NCBI RefSeq assembly: GCF_001586775.1
Contig: NZ_LQXS01000002.1
Location: 62,001 to 126,000 of the forward strand
Length of the DNA stretch: 64,000 bases
Source: Sphingobacterium populi
GTDB taxonomy: Bacteria; Bacteroidota; Bacteroidia; Sphingobacteriales; Sphingobacteriaceae
Reading direction: 5' to 3'
How positions within the stretch are numbered: position 1 is the stretch's first letter; every line of letters begins with the position of its first letter. This document shows, piece by piece, positions 8,135 through 17,224 of this stretch. The notes below the pieces were generated by a model that ran no database searches, was not told the origin of the DNA, and saw nothing but the letters and a program-made list of their open reading frames with translations. Position numbers and translations under genes: made by a program.

Positions 8135-9009
8135 TGGGTTCTATTATTGAAACAATTGGTAACACGCCACTCGTAAAGCTCACTGCATTTCATAGCAATC
8201 CAGAGGTACATATTTACGCCAAGATGGAAGGCAACAATCCCGCAGGATCGGTCAAAGATAGGGCAGCGCTCAATATGATTCGTTCGGCATTAGAGCGCGG
8301 CGATATTTCGGAAGGCTCTACATTGATAGAAGCGACTAGTGGCAATACAGGCATTGCCCTCGCTATGATTGCTGCTATGTACAAGGTGCCGATCGAATTG
8401 GTCATGCCATCGACTTCCACACGCGAGCGTGTGCTCACTATGGAAGCCTTTGGTGCAAAGGTCATCTTGATGGATTCTATGGAGGCAAGTCGTGATTATG
8501 CAGAAGAGAAGGCTCAGCAATCGAATTATTTTATGCTGAACCAATTTGCTAATGAGGATAATTATAAAGCACACTATCAAACAACTGGACCAGAAATTTG
8601 GAAAGATACCAACGGACAGATTACACATTTTGTGAGCGCTATGGGCACGACTGGTACTATCATGGGCTGTTCACGATTCTTCAAAGAAAAGAATCCGGAT
8701 ATTCAGATTATTGGTTGCCAACCAACTGATGGTTCGTCTATTCCGGGGATTCGCCGATGGCCACAAGAATATTTGCCCAAAATATTTGATGCATCGCGAG
8801 TAGATCGAATTATCGACGTCGATCAAGCGGACGCCACGAGGCGTACACGCGAATTAGTGGCAAATGAGGGAGTGTTTGTGGGTATGAGTACAGGTGGCGC
8901 ATTTCATGCCGCTTTGCAAGTCGCTCACGAAATCGATCGTGGTGTTATCGTGTTTATCGCATGCGATAGAGGTGATCGTTATCTCAGCTCGGAACTATTT
9001 AACGTATAA
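8134..9009 (+). CDS. cysM: Cysteine synthase B (O-acetylserine sulfhydrylase, CysM type)
   Basis: PLP enzyme that replaces the acetyl of O-acetylserine with sulfide (or thiosulfate in CysM) to make cysteine. The 291-residue length fits. The PLP lysine is Lys41 in NPAGSVKDRAA; the phosphate/substrate loop is EATSGNTGIALA; the PLP-binding loop is SAMGTTGTIMG; MPSTSTRERVL is closer to CysM than to CysK. It follows cysE with a one-base overlap and is followed directly by a terminator. CysM rather than CysK is assigned by sequence feel, not by a tree. Confidence 0.92.
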   Translation: MGSIIETIGNTPLVKLTAFHSNPEVHIYAKMEGNNPAGSVKDRAALNMIRSALERGDISEGSTLIEATSGNTGIALAMIAAMYKVPIELVMPSTSTRERVLTMEAFGAKVILMDSMEASRDYAEEKAQQSNYFMLNQFANEDNYKAHYQTTGPEIWKDTNGQITHFVSAMGTTGTIMGCSRFFKEKNPDIQIIGCQPTDGSSIPGIRRWPQEYLPKIFDASRVDRIIDVDQADATRRTRELVANEGVFVGMSTGGAFHAALQVAHEIDRGVIVFIACDRGDRYLSSELFNV

Positions 9010-9035
9010 AAAAAGAGCTATATAGCTCTTTTTTT
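9008..9035. terminator. Bidirectional intrinsic terminator
   Basis: A palindrome GAGCTATATAGCTC (9015-9028) flanked by A-run and T-run on both sides, between the convergent cysM and the secreted-protein gene. Confidence 0.85.
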
Positions 9036-9726
9036 ATTTTGTTTCTTTCGACCATATTTCATGAATATCATCTCCCTTGGAGCTCATACCCTGATGATGC
9101 CAAGCTCCGTCCTTTATTTCTCCATCAAACTTTAAGGAAGAACCTACGCGCGTATTGTCGCGGGAGAAAAACATCAGATGCTCGGTGTACTTTTTATTCT
9201 GAAATGTATATTGGCCTCCGCCAGTGCCATAGAACCCTGCTTGTGCGGGATTGATGGCCAACCATTGAAAATGACCATCTACCAACAGTTTGATTGTCTT
9301 GCGATCTCCCAGTTTCATCGTTGTCATTTCACCATCTTGCTGCCTTCCAGTAATGCGCCAAAGGCCATCCAATGGAGCAGCTTTATTAGTTTGCTTTGTC
9401 CAGATATTATTGGATTGATCTTTTAGATTTTCACCTTCCCATTTTATTTCATAGCGAACGGTTTTACCAACCGATGATGAGTCTATATCATTGTATTCAG
9501 TTTGTACGCTAATTGTGTTGCCATCGAGGGAGAACGGACCGCCTGTAGTGGATAGGTATTGTTTATCTGTGTAATGAATCATTGAACTGTATCCATCTAC
9601 GAATAGCCATAAGACGTGTGCATCACCTTTTTCCATTTTATATACACCTCGCAAACGATCGTGTTGAGCATAAATACTAGTCGTGCCAACAAGTAGTAAA
9701 TAAAAGCTTAGCAAGTATTTTGTCAT
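9034..9726 (-). CDS. Secreted protein with two lipocalin-like repeats, function unknown
   Basis: A 230-residue protein with signal peptide (MTKYLLSFYLLLVGTTSIYAQ). The mature chain is an internal duplication: residues ~25-112 and ~119-228 share the pattern L[RD]G[VL][YW], then [LF]VDG[YH], then TGG with an aromatic, then a [VI]G strand and a closing W. Short beta-rich repeats with an LxGxW opening are typical of lipocalin-like/DUF domains that Bacteroidota export. No catalytic motif is seen. It stands alone, with a terminator downstream. Start ATG at 9726 gives the signal peptide. Confidence 0.75.
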   Translation of the reverse strand: MTKYLLSFYLLLVGTTSIYAQHDRLRGVYKMEKGDAHVLWLFVDGYSSMIHYTDKQYLSTTGGPFSLDGNTISVQTEYNDIDSSSVGKTVRYEIKWEGENLKDQSNNIWTKQTNKAAPLDGLWRITGRQQDGEMTTMKLGDRKTIKLLVDGHFQWLAINPAQAGFYGTGGGQYTFQNKKYTEHLMFFSRDNTRVGSSLKFDGEIKDGAWHHQGMSSKGDDIHEIWSKETK

Positions 9727-9820
9727 ATCAGCTGAATATTAGTGGAACAAAATAATAACAATACAGAACTTTAAAAGTTTGAATAGTAAAGCTATTAGGA
9801 TTCTATAACGAAAGTGACTA

Positions 9821-9833
9821 GCAAACGGTTTGC
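9821..9833. promoter_or_regulatory. Palindrome, possible operator upstream of the PEP-synthase-like gene
   Basis: GCAAACGGTTTGC is a perfect 6-1-6 inverted repeat, in the 191-bp gap before the gene at 9918. It resembles LacI/GalR-type operators (GCAAACGTTTGC), which normally have an even centre. It sits just before a TAATTTTG box (9840-9847 region). Confidence 0.3.
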
Positions 9834-9917
9834 GTTTTCTAATTTTGGCTTATTATTTGGTGATGGAGTTTTGTATGAGGATGATAAAACACTTGTACGT
9901 ACATTTAATTAACCCAC

Positions 9918-12512
9918 ATGATTTTCATACAAGACAGTCAGACGCACTACGTCACGCACCCTGCAATTGGCGAAAAAGCAAAGGAGCTCTTCAAGTTGCA
10001 ACAATTTGATGTAAATGTGCCTCGGTGGGTAGTGCTTCCGGCAGATTTTATGGCCGAAGCATTTAAAAATCTATCCTCACTTTCCAATACAGGAGATTTG
10101 ATACGAGCGTTGGATAGTTACGTTTTCCCTCCTTCAGTCGAAGCAGAGCTAGCTCTCTTATTTCCTGCAGATACGCATTTCATGGTACGCCCTTCTGCGT
10201 GGATCGAGAAGGGACATGAAACTGCATTTGATAATCAATTTGAAAGTTTTGCAATCGTTCCTCGTGCTGAAGTTTTACAAAAAATTAAAGCCGTATGGCG
10301 CTCGATCTTCTCGGATGAAATATTGTCTTATCGCGCTACGCACCGCTTAGCTCCCAATTTGGGGATTGCTGTGATTATCCAAAAGGTCGTAAATGCCCAC
10401 GCTTCCGGTTTGGCTTTCGGACTTCATCCGACTCGCGGCAGTCGCAAAGAAAAATTAATCTCGGCCGTTTTCGGAATAAGCGGATATGCCGAAAATACGC
10501 AGACAGACACGTATATCCTCGCATCAGGAGGGATAGATCGCCAAATTGAGCGTAAAAGAGAGCGCGCAGTTATTCAGCCAGATGGCAGCATTGATATGGA
10601 GCAGGTGCCACGTATACATCAGCATGACCAAGCCGTAGCAGATGAACACCTCGTGACATTATCACAACTGCTCGATGATCTGCGGATGGAGAATCAACAA
10701 TTCTATCAGCTCGAATTTGCGATACATGACGAACATCTCCACATCTTGCAAGCGCAGCCAATTTACCGTTTAGACGAGTTAAAAGATACCTCAGGAGAGT
10801 ATACTATTTGGGACAATTCCAACTTTTCGCAAAACTTTGGCGGAGTAATCACGCCTTTAACATTCTCTTGTGTCAAAACCTATATGGAAGCGCATCAAAA
10901 AAATCGAGCTTCATTCTTTGGTGCATCCAAAAGAATGATTAAGCGATACAATGCGTTTTTTTCTACTAGTGTCGGACTAATTCAAGGTCGGTTGTATAGT
11001 AATGTGCGCGTACAGCAAACTTTGGATGCCATGCTGCCTGAAAATCGAGTGAATGTGCACTTTGTGCCAAAAGTACAGCAGACCACGTACCGTTTTGATA
11101 CTTCTGATGTCTATAAAGGATCGACCAATGAAGCTTGGTGGAATATGGTGCTATTAACCGGGAAGATGTATAAGCGATATCGTGCTTTGCACCGCAAAGT
11201 TGGAGAGTTCAGGAAGTACTCCGAAAAGACGCTTCATCGGTATCAGTATATGGACTGGCAGACAAAAAGCGCTCATGAACTCATGCAGTTGTATTTACAG
11301 TTAGAACGCACTGTGTTGACTAGATGGAACATACCGTTTCAGACCGATTTCTTTTTTCAACTATACTTTGGTTGGTTGCAGCAACAAACCATGTCCTTGT
11401 CAATTGGTAATAAGCATAGCTTGGCAACTGATTTGTTATCAGATTCTAGTGCACTACCAAGCATGCAGCCACTACATCGCAGGGTAGAAATTGCACATAA
11501 AATCCAATCATCTGCCGTATTAAAGGCTCTGTTTGAAACAGAGCAAAAGCAGCAAATTTGGCACTTTATTCAACACGACACTCAAGAAGAAACCGTGGCC
11601 TTGCGGCATGTTATTGAAAAGTACTTTCTTGAAATTGATGGCTATGACGACATATTGCAAAGCTCGGCAATCAATCAGAAAGATCACGCTCCTCTTGAGC
11701 TGATCGCTACATTGCAAAGTTTTTTGCACCGGCATATAAGCGATCTGGATCATGCTAGACAGATAGAATCTCAGATCCAAACTAGCGCAGAAGAAAAGAT
11801 GGAGCAACACCTGCGACGACGTCCGGCGAAAAGGTGGTGGTATCACAAAGTTTTGCATGATAGTCGCACCCTGCTTCGGATGAAGGAAGAGTTCGATTAT
11901 GATTATAAGAAATTTTGTAACGTCGTTTTAAGGATGTTTTCAGCAATAGGCCGACGATTAGCGGAAGAGGGAATATTAGAGTTTGAAAGCGATATTCATT
12001 TTTTGAGTAAGGAAGAGATTTTTGACTTTATCGAAGGCAGAAGTATCACAACTGATATTAATGCGCTTGTAGGTGTTCGAAAAGAAGAATACGAAAGGTT
12101 TCAAATATCACCGCCTATTGCAAGTCAGATTGCGACATATGGCATACCGTATCAAAGCAATGATTTCTCTGTTTTCGAAAACGAAGCGAATTACTCGGAA
12201 AGGATACAAGGTTTAGTAGCCTGTCTTGGCAAAGTTCAAGGTGTTGTTCGTGTATGGGATAGTCAGGAAACTTTTGTATTGGCCGAAGGAGAGATTTTAG
12301 TGACACAATGTGCTAACGTGCAGTTGGAAAAACACCTCGTGTCAGCAGCTGCATTATTGATACAACGAGGGACGATTTGGAATCCACTTTGCCTTTTGGC
12401 TCGGCAAATGAATGTACCAACAATAGTATCGATTGAAGGATTACTGGATGAGTTGAGCGATGGAGATGTTATTGAAGTAGATGCTATCACAGGCGAAGTT
12501 CGAAAGCTATAA
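9918..12512 (+). CDS. PEP-synthase/rifampin-phosphotransferase-like protein with degenerate active sites
   Basis: An 864-residue soluble protein with the layout of PEP-utilising dikinases. Residues ~1-285 resemble the PEP/pyruvate-binding ATP-grasp domain (MVRPSAW, then VVNAHASGLAFGLHP, then YQLEFAIHDEHLHILQAQP). A long helical middle (~300-750) follows, and residues ~765-864 form the mobile phosphohistidine domain (EILVTQ ... LLIQRGTIWNPLCLLARQ ... NVPTIV). Two key positions differ from the family: the arginine of LQARP is Gln280, and the swivelling histidine of GGxxSHxAIxAR is replaced in the segment 817-829 (no His there). It is likely not an ordinary dikinase; a binding or regulatory role, or an unusual chemistry, is possible. 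It is monocistronic, ended by a 25-bp palindromic terminator. Confidence 0.8.
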   Translation: MIFIQDSQTHYVTHPAIGEKAKELFKLQQFDVNVPRWVVLPADFMAEAFKNLSSLSNTGDLIRALDSYVFPPSVEAELALLFPADTHFMVRPSAWIEKGHETAFDNQFESFAIVPRAEVLQKIKAVWRSIFSDEILSYRATHRLAPNLGIAVIIQKVVNAHASGLAFGLHPTRGSRKEKLISAVFGISGYAENTQTDTYILASGGIDRQIERKRERAVIQPDGSIDMEQVPRIHQHDQAVADEHLVTLSQLLDDLRMENQQFYQLEFAIHDEHLHILQAQPIYRLDELKDTSGEYTIWDNSNFSQNFGGVITPLTFSCVKTYMEAHQKNRASFFGASKRMIKRYNAFFSTSVGLIQGRLYSNVRVQQTLDAMLPENRVNVHFVPKVQQTTYRFDTSDVYKGSTNEAWWNMVLLTGKMYKRYRALHRKVGEFRKYSEKTLHRYQYMDWQTKSAHELMQLYLQLERTVLTRWNIPFQTDFFFQLYFGWLQQQTMSLSIGNKHSLATDLLSDSSALPSMQPLHRRVEIAHKIQSSAVLKALFETEQKQQIWHFIQHDTQEETVALRHVIEKYFLEIDGYDDILQSSAINQKDHAPLELIATLQSFLHRHISDLDHARQIESQIQTSAEEKMEQHLRRRPAKRWWYHKVLHDSRTLLRMKEEFDYDYKKFCNVVLRMFSAIGRRLAEEGILEFESDIHFLSKEEIFDFIEGRSITTDINALVGVRKEEYERFQISPPIASQIATYGIPYQSNDFSVFENEANYSERIQGLVACLGKVQGVVRVWDSQETFVLAEGEILVTQCANVQLEKHLVSAAALLIQRGTIWNPLCLLARQMNVPTIVSIEGLLDELSDGDVIEVDAITGEVRKL

Positions 12513-12528
12513 CAGTAGCGCTTAATAA

Positions 12529-12578
12529 AATAAATAAGAGAGGGCCTATTTTATAAAATAGGCCCTCTCTTATTTATT
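12529..12578. terminator. 25-bp perfect palindrome, bidirectional terminator
   Basis: A 50-base perfect inverted repeat without spacer, centred between 12553 and 12554. The core is AGAGAGGGCCTATTTTA and its complement, flanked by AT-rich arms. It includes the stop codon of the BrkB-family gene and lies between the convergent ends. Confidence 0.88.
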
Positions 12579-13539
12579 CGTTATCTTGTTTTTCAATTTT
12601 TTCTCTTTGGCCCGTATCTGGGTCGTATTCGTACTCCGTTTGTTCGATAACCACCGCGAATGATGAAGGTTGGATACCATTGCCATAACGTATGGCATAC
12701 CGTTTTGTAAACTCCGCTCCAAAAAAGATAATCGCAGAAGTATAATACACCCAACTTAATAAAATAATGATCGAGCCAGCAGCACCAAATGCACTGGCGG
12801 TCGCATTATTAGTTAGGTACATAGAAATACCCCATTTACCAAGCATAAATAATAATGCAGTAAAAATCGCACCGCCCAAGATATCTTTGAATCGCACTTT
12901 CGCATCAGGGAGTACAGAAAAAATAAATCCAAACAAGGTGGCTATTACTACAAATGTTACAGCGGTATTCACCCACGAAATCAGATCAATATTTATCCAA
13001 GAGAAAGTATTGCCAATCTCGGTAGATAATAGGCCTATGATACTACTGAGGATTAAAGAAGCCATTAGCAAAAAGGCTAACCCCAAAATCATAGAAAATG
13101 AAAGTAATCGATTCACAATCATCTTTAACCACCCTTTTTTTGGTTTTGGTTTTACATTCCAGATCGTGTTTATAGATTGTTGTATGTTGACGAATATCGT
13201 AGTAGAAGTGAAGATTAATGTTCCTATACCGATGACAAACCCGATATTTGATTTCGAATCTTCAGATATTTTCTGAATAGCAGACTCTAACATCACGGCT
13301 ATATCGGCGCCAAATAATGCAGTAAGCTCCTCCATCACTTCGCTTTGTGCACCATCGCTACCACCGATCTGATTTCCGTAAAAGAAGCCAAGTGTCCAAA
13401 TCAGGATCATGACCAATGGACCTATAGAAAACACGGTGTAATACGAAAGTGCTGCACTCATCTTTAAACAATCGTGCTCCACAAAACCCATAGCAGCATC
13501 GTACACTAACTTGAAATACTCTTTAATTTTTTGCAACAT
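12574..13539 (-). CDS. YihY/BrkB (virulence factor BrkB) family inner-membrane protein
   Basis: A 321-residue integral membrane protein with about six hydrophobic segments. It has the family's opening (CLKMSAALSYYTVFSIGPLVMIL), an IWNVKPKPKKGWLK loop after a TSTTIFVNIQQSINTIWN segment, and a last segment with LLSWVYYTSAIIFFGAEFTK, the most conserved BrkB motif. The ~35-residue C-terminal tail is charged and cytoplasmic. The family's function is unsettled (once proposed as RNase BN, which is another protein). The gene ends in the shared palindromic terminator. Confidence 0.93.
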   Translation of the reverse strand: MLQKIKEYFKLVYDAAMGFVEHDCLKMSAALSYYTVFSIGPLVMILIWTLGFFYGNQIGGSDGAQSEVMEELTALFGADIAVMLESAIQKISEDSKSNIGFVIGIGTLIFTSTTIFVNIQQSINTIWNVKPKPKKGWLKMIVNRLLSFSMILGLAFLLMASLILSSIIGLLSTEIGNTFSWINIDLISWVNTAVTFVVIATLFGFIFSVLPDAKVRFKDILGGAIFTALLFMLGKWGISMYLTNNATASAFGAAGSIIILLSWVYYTSAIIFFGAEFTKRYAIRYGNGIQPSSFAVVIEQTEYEYDPDTGQREKIEKQDNE

Positions 13540-13598
13540 AAACCTGAAGATTTAATAATTATATTTTGACTAGATCAGGTTATTAAGGTGCGCACAAG

Positions 13599-15365
13599 CT
13601 ATTCTTCGCTAGCATAGATTTTTTCTATTAATTTGTCATTTTTCTCCAAGATCACTTTGCGTCTTAAACTCAGTTTTGGTGTTAGTTCGCCATTGTCTAT
13701 GGTCCACTCTTCAGGGAGTAATTCGATTTTTTTAACCTTTTCCCATTTACCAAACTTCGTCATAGCACTATCTACAATTTGATCGTATTTTTCAAGAACT
13801 TCCTTTTGGCCTATCAACTCTTCTCTGGATGAGAAAGAAATATTTTTATGTTTAGCCCATTTTTCAAGGTCTTCAAAATTTGGAATTATCAATGCACTCG
13901 GAAAGCGTCTGTTTTCCCCAATGACCATTACCTGACCAATAAACGGAGATTCCATTAATTTGTTTTCCATCACTTGTGGAGCCACATATTTCCCACCAGC
14001 GGTTTTGAACATTTCCTTCTTGCGATCCGTTATACGTAAAAAGCCGTCAGAGGTCAGCTCACCAATGTCGCCTGTATGGAAAAAACCTTGCTCATCGAAT
14101 ACTTCGGCTGTCGCTTTCTCATTCTTATAATATCCTTTAGAAATACTTGGCCCTTTTACTAAAATCTCTCCATCTTCGGCGATTTTGACATCGAGATTGC
14201 TTAGTACCTTGCCGACAGAGCCAAATTTAACGCCAGTGTCCTTCATAGAATTGACAGAGATCACGGGCGATGTTTCTGTAAGTCCGTATCCCTCAAGTAC
14301 TCGGATATTGGCCGCCCAAAATACGCGCGCCAATCGCTCTTGCAATGCTGCGCCACCAGATATAATGAATTTTACTTCTCCACCTAAAGCATCTTTCCAT
14401 TTAGAAAAAATCAACTTACGAGCGATACCAAGTCGGAAATTATACCACATTGAATTTTTAGCCGGCTCTTGGTATTGATGACCCAATTCTAACGCCCAGA
14501 AAAATAATGCTTTTTTAACCCCAGTGAGGCTTTTTCCTTTAGCGACAATCTTATCATATACCTTTTCTAGCACGCGAGGGACGGTGGTGAAAAATTGTGG
14601 TTTTACTTCGTTTATATCAACCACGATATTATCTAGGCTCTCTGCGTACCATATCTGTATGCCGCGAGAAAAATAGAGATAAACTACCATACGCTCAAAA
14701 ATGTGCGATAGCGGCAAAAAGCTGATGGATTTCTTGCAGTCATCAGGTACGAGATGTTGACAGCCTTTGACATTGCTAATAATATTCTTGTGAGATAGAT
14801 AAACACCTTTTGGTGTACCCGTGGTTCCAGAAGTATAGATTAAGGTAAGCAAGTCTTCTTCATCGACCGCCTCGTTGTAAGGGCGAAGGTCTATTTCCTG
14901 TTGTCTACCCAGGGCGATTAGATCGTTCAGTGTAGTATTATTAGGAATGTCATCTATCGTGTAAAGATCGACAGACAAATTTTCATCTTTGATAGCTTCC
15001 TCAATCTTCACTAACAAATCATTATTGCTAACAAATAAGATCTTGACCTCAGAATCTTTAATGATGAAGGCGAGATCTTTGGGAGATAGGGTAGGATAGA
15101 ACGGAACAATTGCAGCACCAATTTGATTTGATGCGAAATCAATCATATTCCATTCGGGTCTATTTCCAGACATCAAACCAATACGATCTCCTTTCTGCAC
15201 GCCCTTCGCAATTAAAGCTTTGCTAATGGAATCCATGTCCTCGATAAACTCGGAAGTAGAGATTGTTTTCCAGGAATCACCTTTTTTACCACCTACCATG
15301 ATCGGTTTTGCAAAATGATCACGGTAGTTGTGAATAATGTCAAAAATACGCTTAAATTCGCTCAT
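13599..15365 (-). CDS. Long-chain fatty acid--CoA ligase (AMP-forming)
   Basis: A 588-residue acyl-adenylate-forming enzyme that activates fatty acids to acyl-CoA. It has the P-loop-like motif LIYTSGTTGTPKGV (~residue 180), the adenine-binding segment GYGLTETSPV, the HTGDIG motif with its ATP-ribose Asp, and DRKKEMFKTAGGKYVAP with the linker and catalytic C-terminal lysine region. Length and the late RDxxxKK-like segment fit bacterial FadD15-type ligases rather than short-chain acetyl-CoA synthetase. The ATG at 15365 is clear. It is a single gene; substrate chain length is not shown. Confidence 0.94.
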   Translation of the reverse strand: MSEFKRIFDIIHNYRDHFAKPIMVGGKKGDSWKTISTSEFIEDMDSISKALIAKGVQKGDRIGLMSGNRPEWNMIDFASNQIGAAIVPFYPTLSPKDLAFIIKDSEVKILFVSNNDLLVKIEEAIKDENLSVDLYTIDDIPNNTTLNDLIALGRQQEIDLRPYNEAVDEEDLLTLIYTSGTTGTPKGVYLSHKNIISNVKGCQHLVPDDCKKSISFLPLSHIFERMVVYLYFSRGIQIWYAESLDNIVVDINEVKPQFFTTVPRVLEKVYDKIVAKGKSLTGVKKALFFWALELGHQYQEPAKNSMWYNFRLGIARKLIFSKWKDALGGEVKFIISGGAALQERLARVFWAANIRVLEGYGLTETSPVISVNSMKDTGVKFGSVGKVLSNLDVKIAEDGEILVKGPSISKGYYKNEKATAEVFDEQGFFHTGDIGELTSDGFLRITDRKKEMFKTAGGKYVAPQVMENKLMESPFIGQVMVIGENRRFPSALIIPNFEDLEKWAKHKNISFSSREELIGQKEVLEKYDQIVDSAMTKFGKWEKVKKIELLPEEWTIDNGELTPKLSLRRKVILEKNDKLIEKIYASEE

Positions 15366-15481
15366 GGCTGTGGGAAGTAAATTTTTGGTTTATAACAATT
15401 TGTGGCCTAAGTATGTTTACTAAGTTAGTGTTTTTTGCTTAAAAAAATAAAATTTAACATCAGTTAAAAGTGAAATAACGT

Positions 15482-15489
15482 TAAATTTG
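15482..15489 (+). promoter_or_regulatory. Candidate -7 promoter box for the barrel-protein gene at 15548
   Basis: TAAATTTG fits TAnnTTTG and lies 58 bases before the ATG; the -33 box is unclear. Confidence 0.3.
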
Positions 15490-15547
15490 CATTCTTGTTT
15501 CAGAAACATTCGTATAATCGCAAAAACAATTAATATAGTACTTTACT

Positions 15548-16063
15548 ATGAAATACATCACGAAATTTTATCTCTTATTAACATGCATATTTTTGTTTTC
15601 GGGCAGTACTTATGCTCAACTTAGAAGCCAACACGCTGCGGGTTTACGTTTTGGAAGCGCGACGGGTTTTAATTATCGGTACGCGTTGAATGATGTGAAT
15701 GCTGTAGAAGGAATTTTGAGTGTACAAAGTAACTCCACATCGAGCCGATTTCGATTGGTCGGATTGTACCAGTATCACCAGCCTATTAACGAGGATTTTA
15801 GCTGGTACTGGGGATATGGTGGTAGTATTGGCTCATATACCACAAAAGCATTTCAATCACAACAACCAGATGGTACTGTGAATTTTCACGCACGCAACTC
15901 AGAATTGGCCTTGAGTGTAGATGGTATTGCTGGTGTAGAATACAATATTCCAACGACGCCCATAGCGGTTTCTTTAGATATTAAGCCTTATTTCGACTTT
16001 TTGCAATCATCTAGTTTTCGAATTATTGATACCTTCGGATTTTCGGTGCGGTATCAATTCTAA
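15548..16063 (+). CDS. Secreted outer-membrane beta-barrel protein, function unknown
   Basis: A 171-residue protein with signal peptide (MKYITKFYLLLTCIFLFSGSTYAQ). The mature chain is a run of amphipathic beta strands rich in glycine and aromatics (AAGLRFGSATGFNYRY, WYWGYGGSIGSY, VSLDIKPYFDF) and ends in FGFSVRYQF, a terminal strand with C-terminal Phe as in many outer-membrane barrels. A small 8-strand barrel in the outer membrane is the likely location. Neighbours give no clue. Confidence 0.75.
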   Translation: MKYITKFYLLLTCIFLFSGSTYAQLRSQHAAGLRFGSATGFNYRYALNDVNAVEGILSVQSNSTSSRFRLVGLYQYHQPINEDFSWYWGYGGSIGSYTTKAFQSQQPDGTVNFHARNSELALSVDGIAGVEYNIPTTPIAVSLDIKPYFDFLQSSSFRIIDTFGFSVRYQF

Positions 16064-16100
16064 TAAGTTACCTTCCTAATTGATTCTAATATCGTATAGC

Positions 16101-17213
16101 ATGAAGCAAATTACATTTCTATGTATGCTCTTATTCCCGCTGATTTTCAACCCATCGCTTAGCGAAGCCCAATCATATGATATGTTTGTCGGTACGTACA
16201 CTAGTGGAACAGGTAGCAAAGGCATTTATCGGTATAATTTCGACATTTCTTCAGGGGAAGCAAGGCCAATTTCGGTCATTGAAACACCGAATCCATCATT
16301 TCTGGCAAAATATGACAATCGCCTTTTAGCCGTTAACGAAGGTGAAGGTGAGCAAGCTACGCTGTCGCTTTTCGATATCTCGACAGGCAATGTCAAACTA
16401 ATTGACAAGTCCACAACCTTGGGAGATCACCCTTGCCATGTGGCTTTTGATGCAGCAGGCAATATTGCATTAGTATCCAATTACTCTGGAGGTTCACTGG
16501 CCTTATTTAGCTTGACAGATAACCGCTCGAAATTAATTCTCCACGATCTTTTGGAGTACGAAGGTGGTGGTCCTAATGCAGATCGGCAGCAGCAAGCACA
16601 TATTCATTCCACCTTTTTTAACGAAGGATTGGCATACGTTTCGGATTTGGGTAGCGACCAAATCCATATCTATAGTTTGAGTCATGATGGTACAGATCTC
16701 CGAAATGGTGCCTTGACGTTGAATGAACAAGCCAGCATCTATACTATTAAAGGCGGTGGAGCTCGGCATTTGGCTTTTAGCGCTGATGGCTTGACTTTGT
16801 ATAGCTTGCAAGAATTAACCGGGCAGATCGCGGTATTCCGTAAGGAAAACGACGAATGGCTCTTGAAACAGATTGTTTCCTTGTATGGTGATGGTTTTGA
16901 AGGAAGACAAGGTGGGGCAGACGTGAAGATTTCGCCAGATGGTGGAAGTCTGTACGCGACCAATCGCGGGGATGCCAACCTTATCTTACACTACGCCGTA
17001 CTGCCAAATGGTTTGCTAGAATGGCAAAATAAATATAGTGTACAAGGAGCCGGACCACGCAATTTTGCGATCACGCCAGATGGCGGATATGTATTAGTTG
17101 CTAATCAAGATACCAATCGTATTGTCGTCTTTAAACGTGATGCATTCACGGGAGATTTGGAAGATACAGGGAAGCATATTGAAGTACCAGCACCAGTGTG
17201 TGTCATTTTTTAA
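16101..17213 (+). CDS. Lactonase family protein (6-phosphogluconolactonase-like beta-propeller)
   Basis: A 370-residue exported protein of the seven-bladed beta-propeller lactonase family (Pgl/YbhE-type and CMLE-like). The signal peptide MKQITFLCMLLFPLIFNPSL ends in SEA/QS. The first blade has FVGTYTSGTGSKGIYRYNF; later come HPCHVAFDAAGN, GGARHLAFSADG, PRNFAITPDG and NQDTNRIVVFKRD, the repeated WD-like strands. The ATG at 16101 is chosen over an upstream TTG because the signal peptide then begins at MKQ. Export means it is not the cytoplasmic pentose-phosphate enzyme; it may act on a periplasmic lactone. Confidence 0.9.
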   Translation: MKQITFLCMLLFPLIFNPSLSEAQSYDMFVGTYTSGTGSKGIYRYNFDISSGEARPISVIETPNPSFLAKYDNRLLAVNEGEGEQATLSLFDISTGNVKLIDKSTTLGDHPCHVAFDAAGNIALVSNYSGGSLALFSLTDNRSKLILHDLLEYEGGGPNADRQQQAHIHSTFFNEGLAYVSDLGSDQIHIYSLSHDGTDLRNGALTLNEQASIYTIKGGGARHLAFSADGLTLYSLQELTGQIAVFRKENDEWLLKQIVSLYGDGFEGRQGGADVKISPDGGSLYATNRGDANLILHYAVLPNGLLEWQNKYSVQGAGPRNFAITPDGGYVLVANQDTNRIVVFKRDAFTGDLEDTGKHIEVPAPVCVIF

Positions 17214-17224
17214 CGATGCGCTAT

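Noticed and set aside
11520..11858. Minus-strand frame of 112 codons in the PEP-synthase-like gene
   Set aside because: No promoter or domain; the main frame is continuous over 864 codons.
12767..13276. 169-codon plus-strand frame opposite the BrkB-family gene
   Set aside because: Antisense mirror of a membrane gene; composition is that of a shadow frame.
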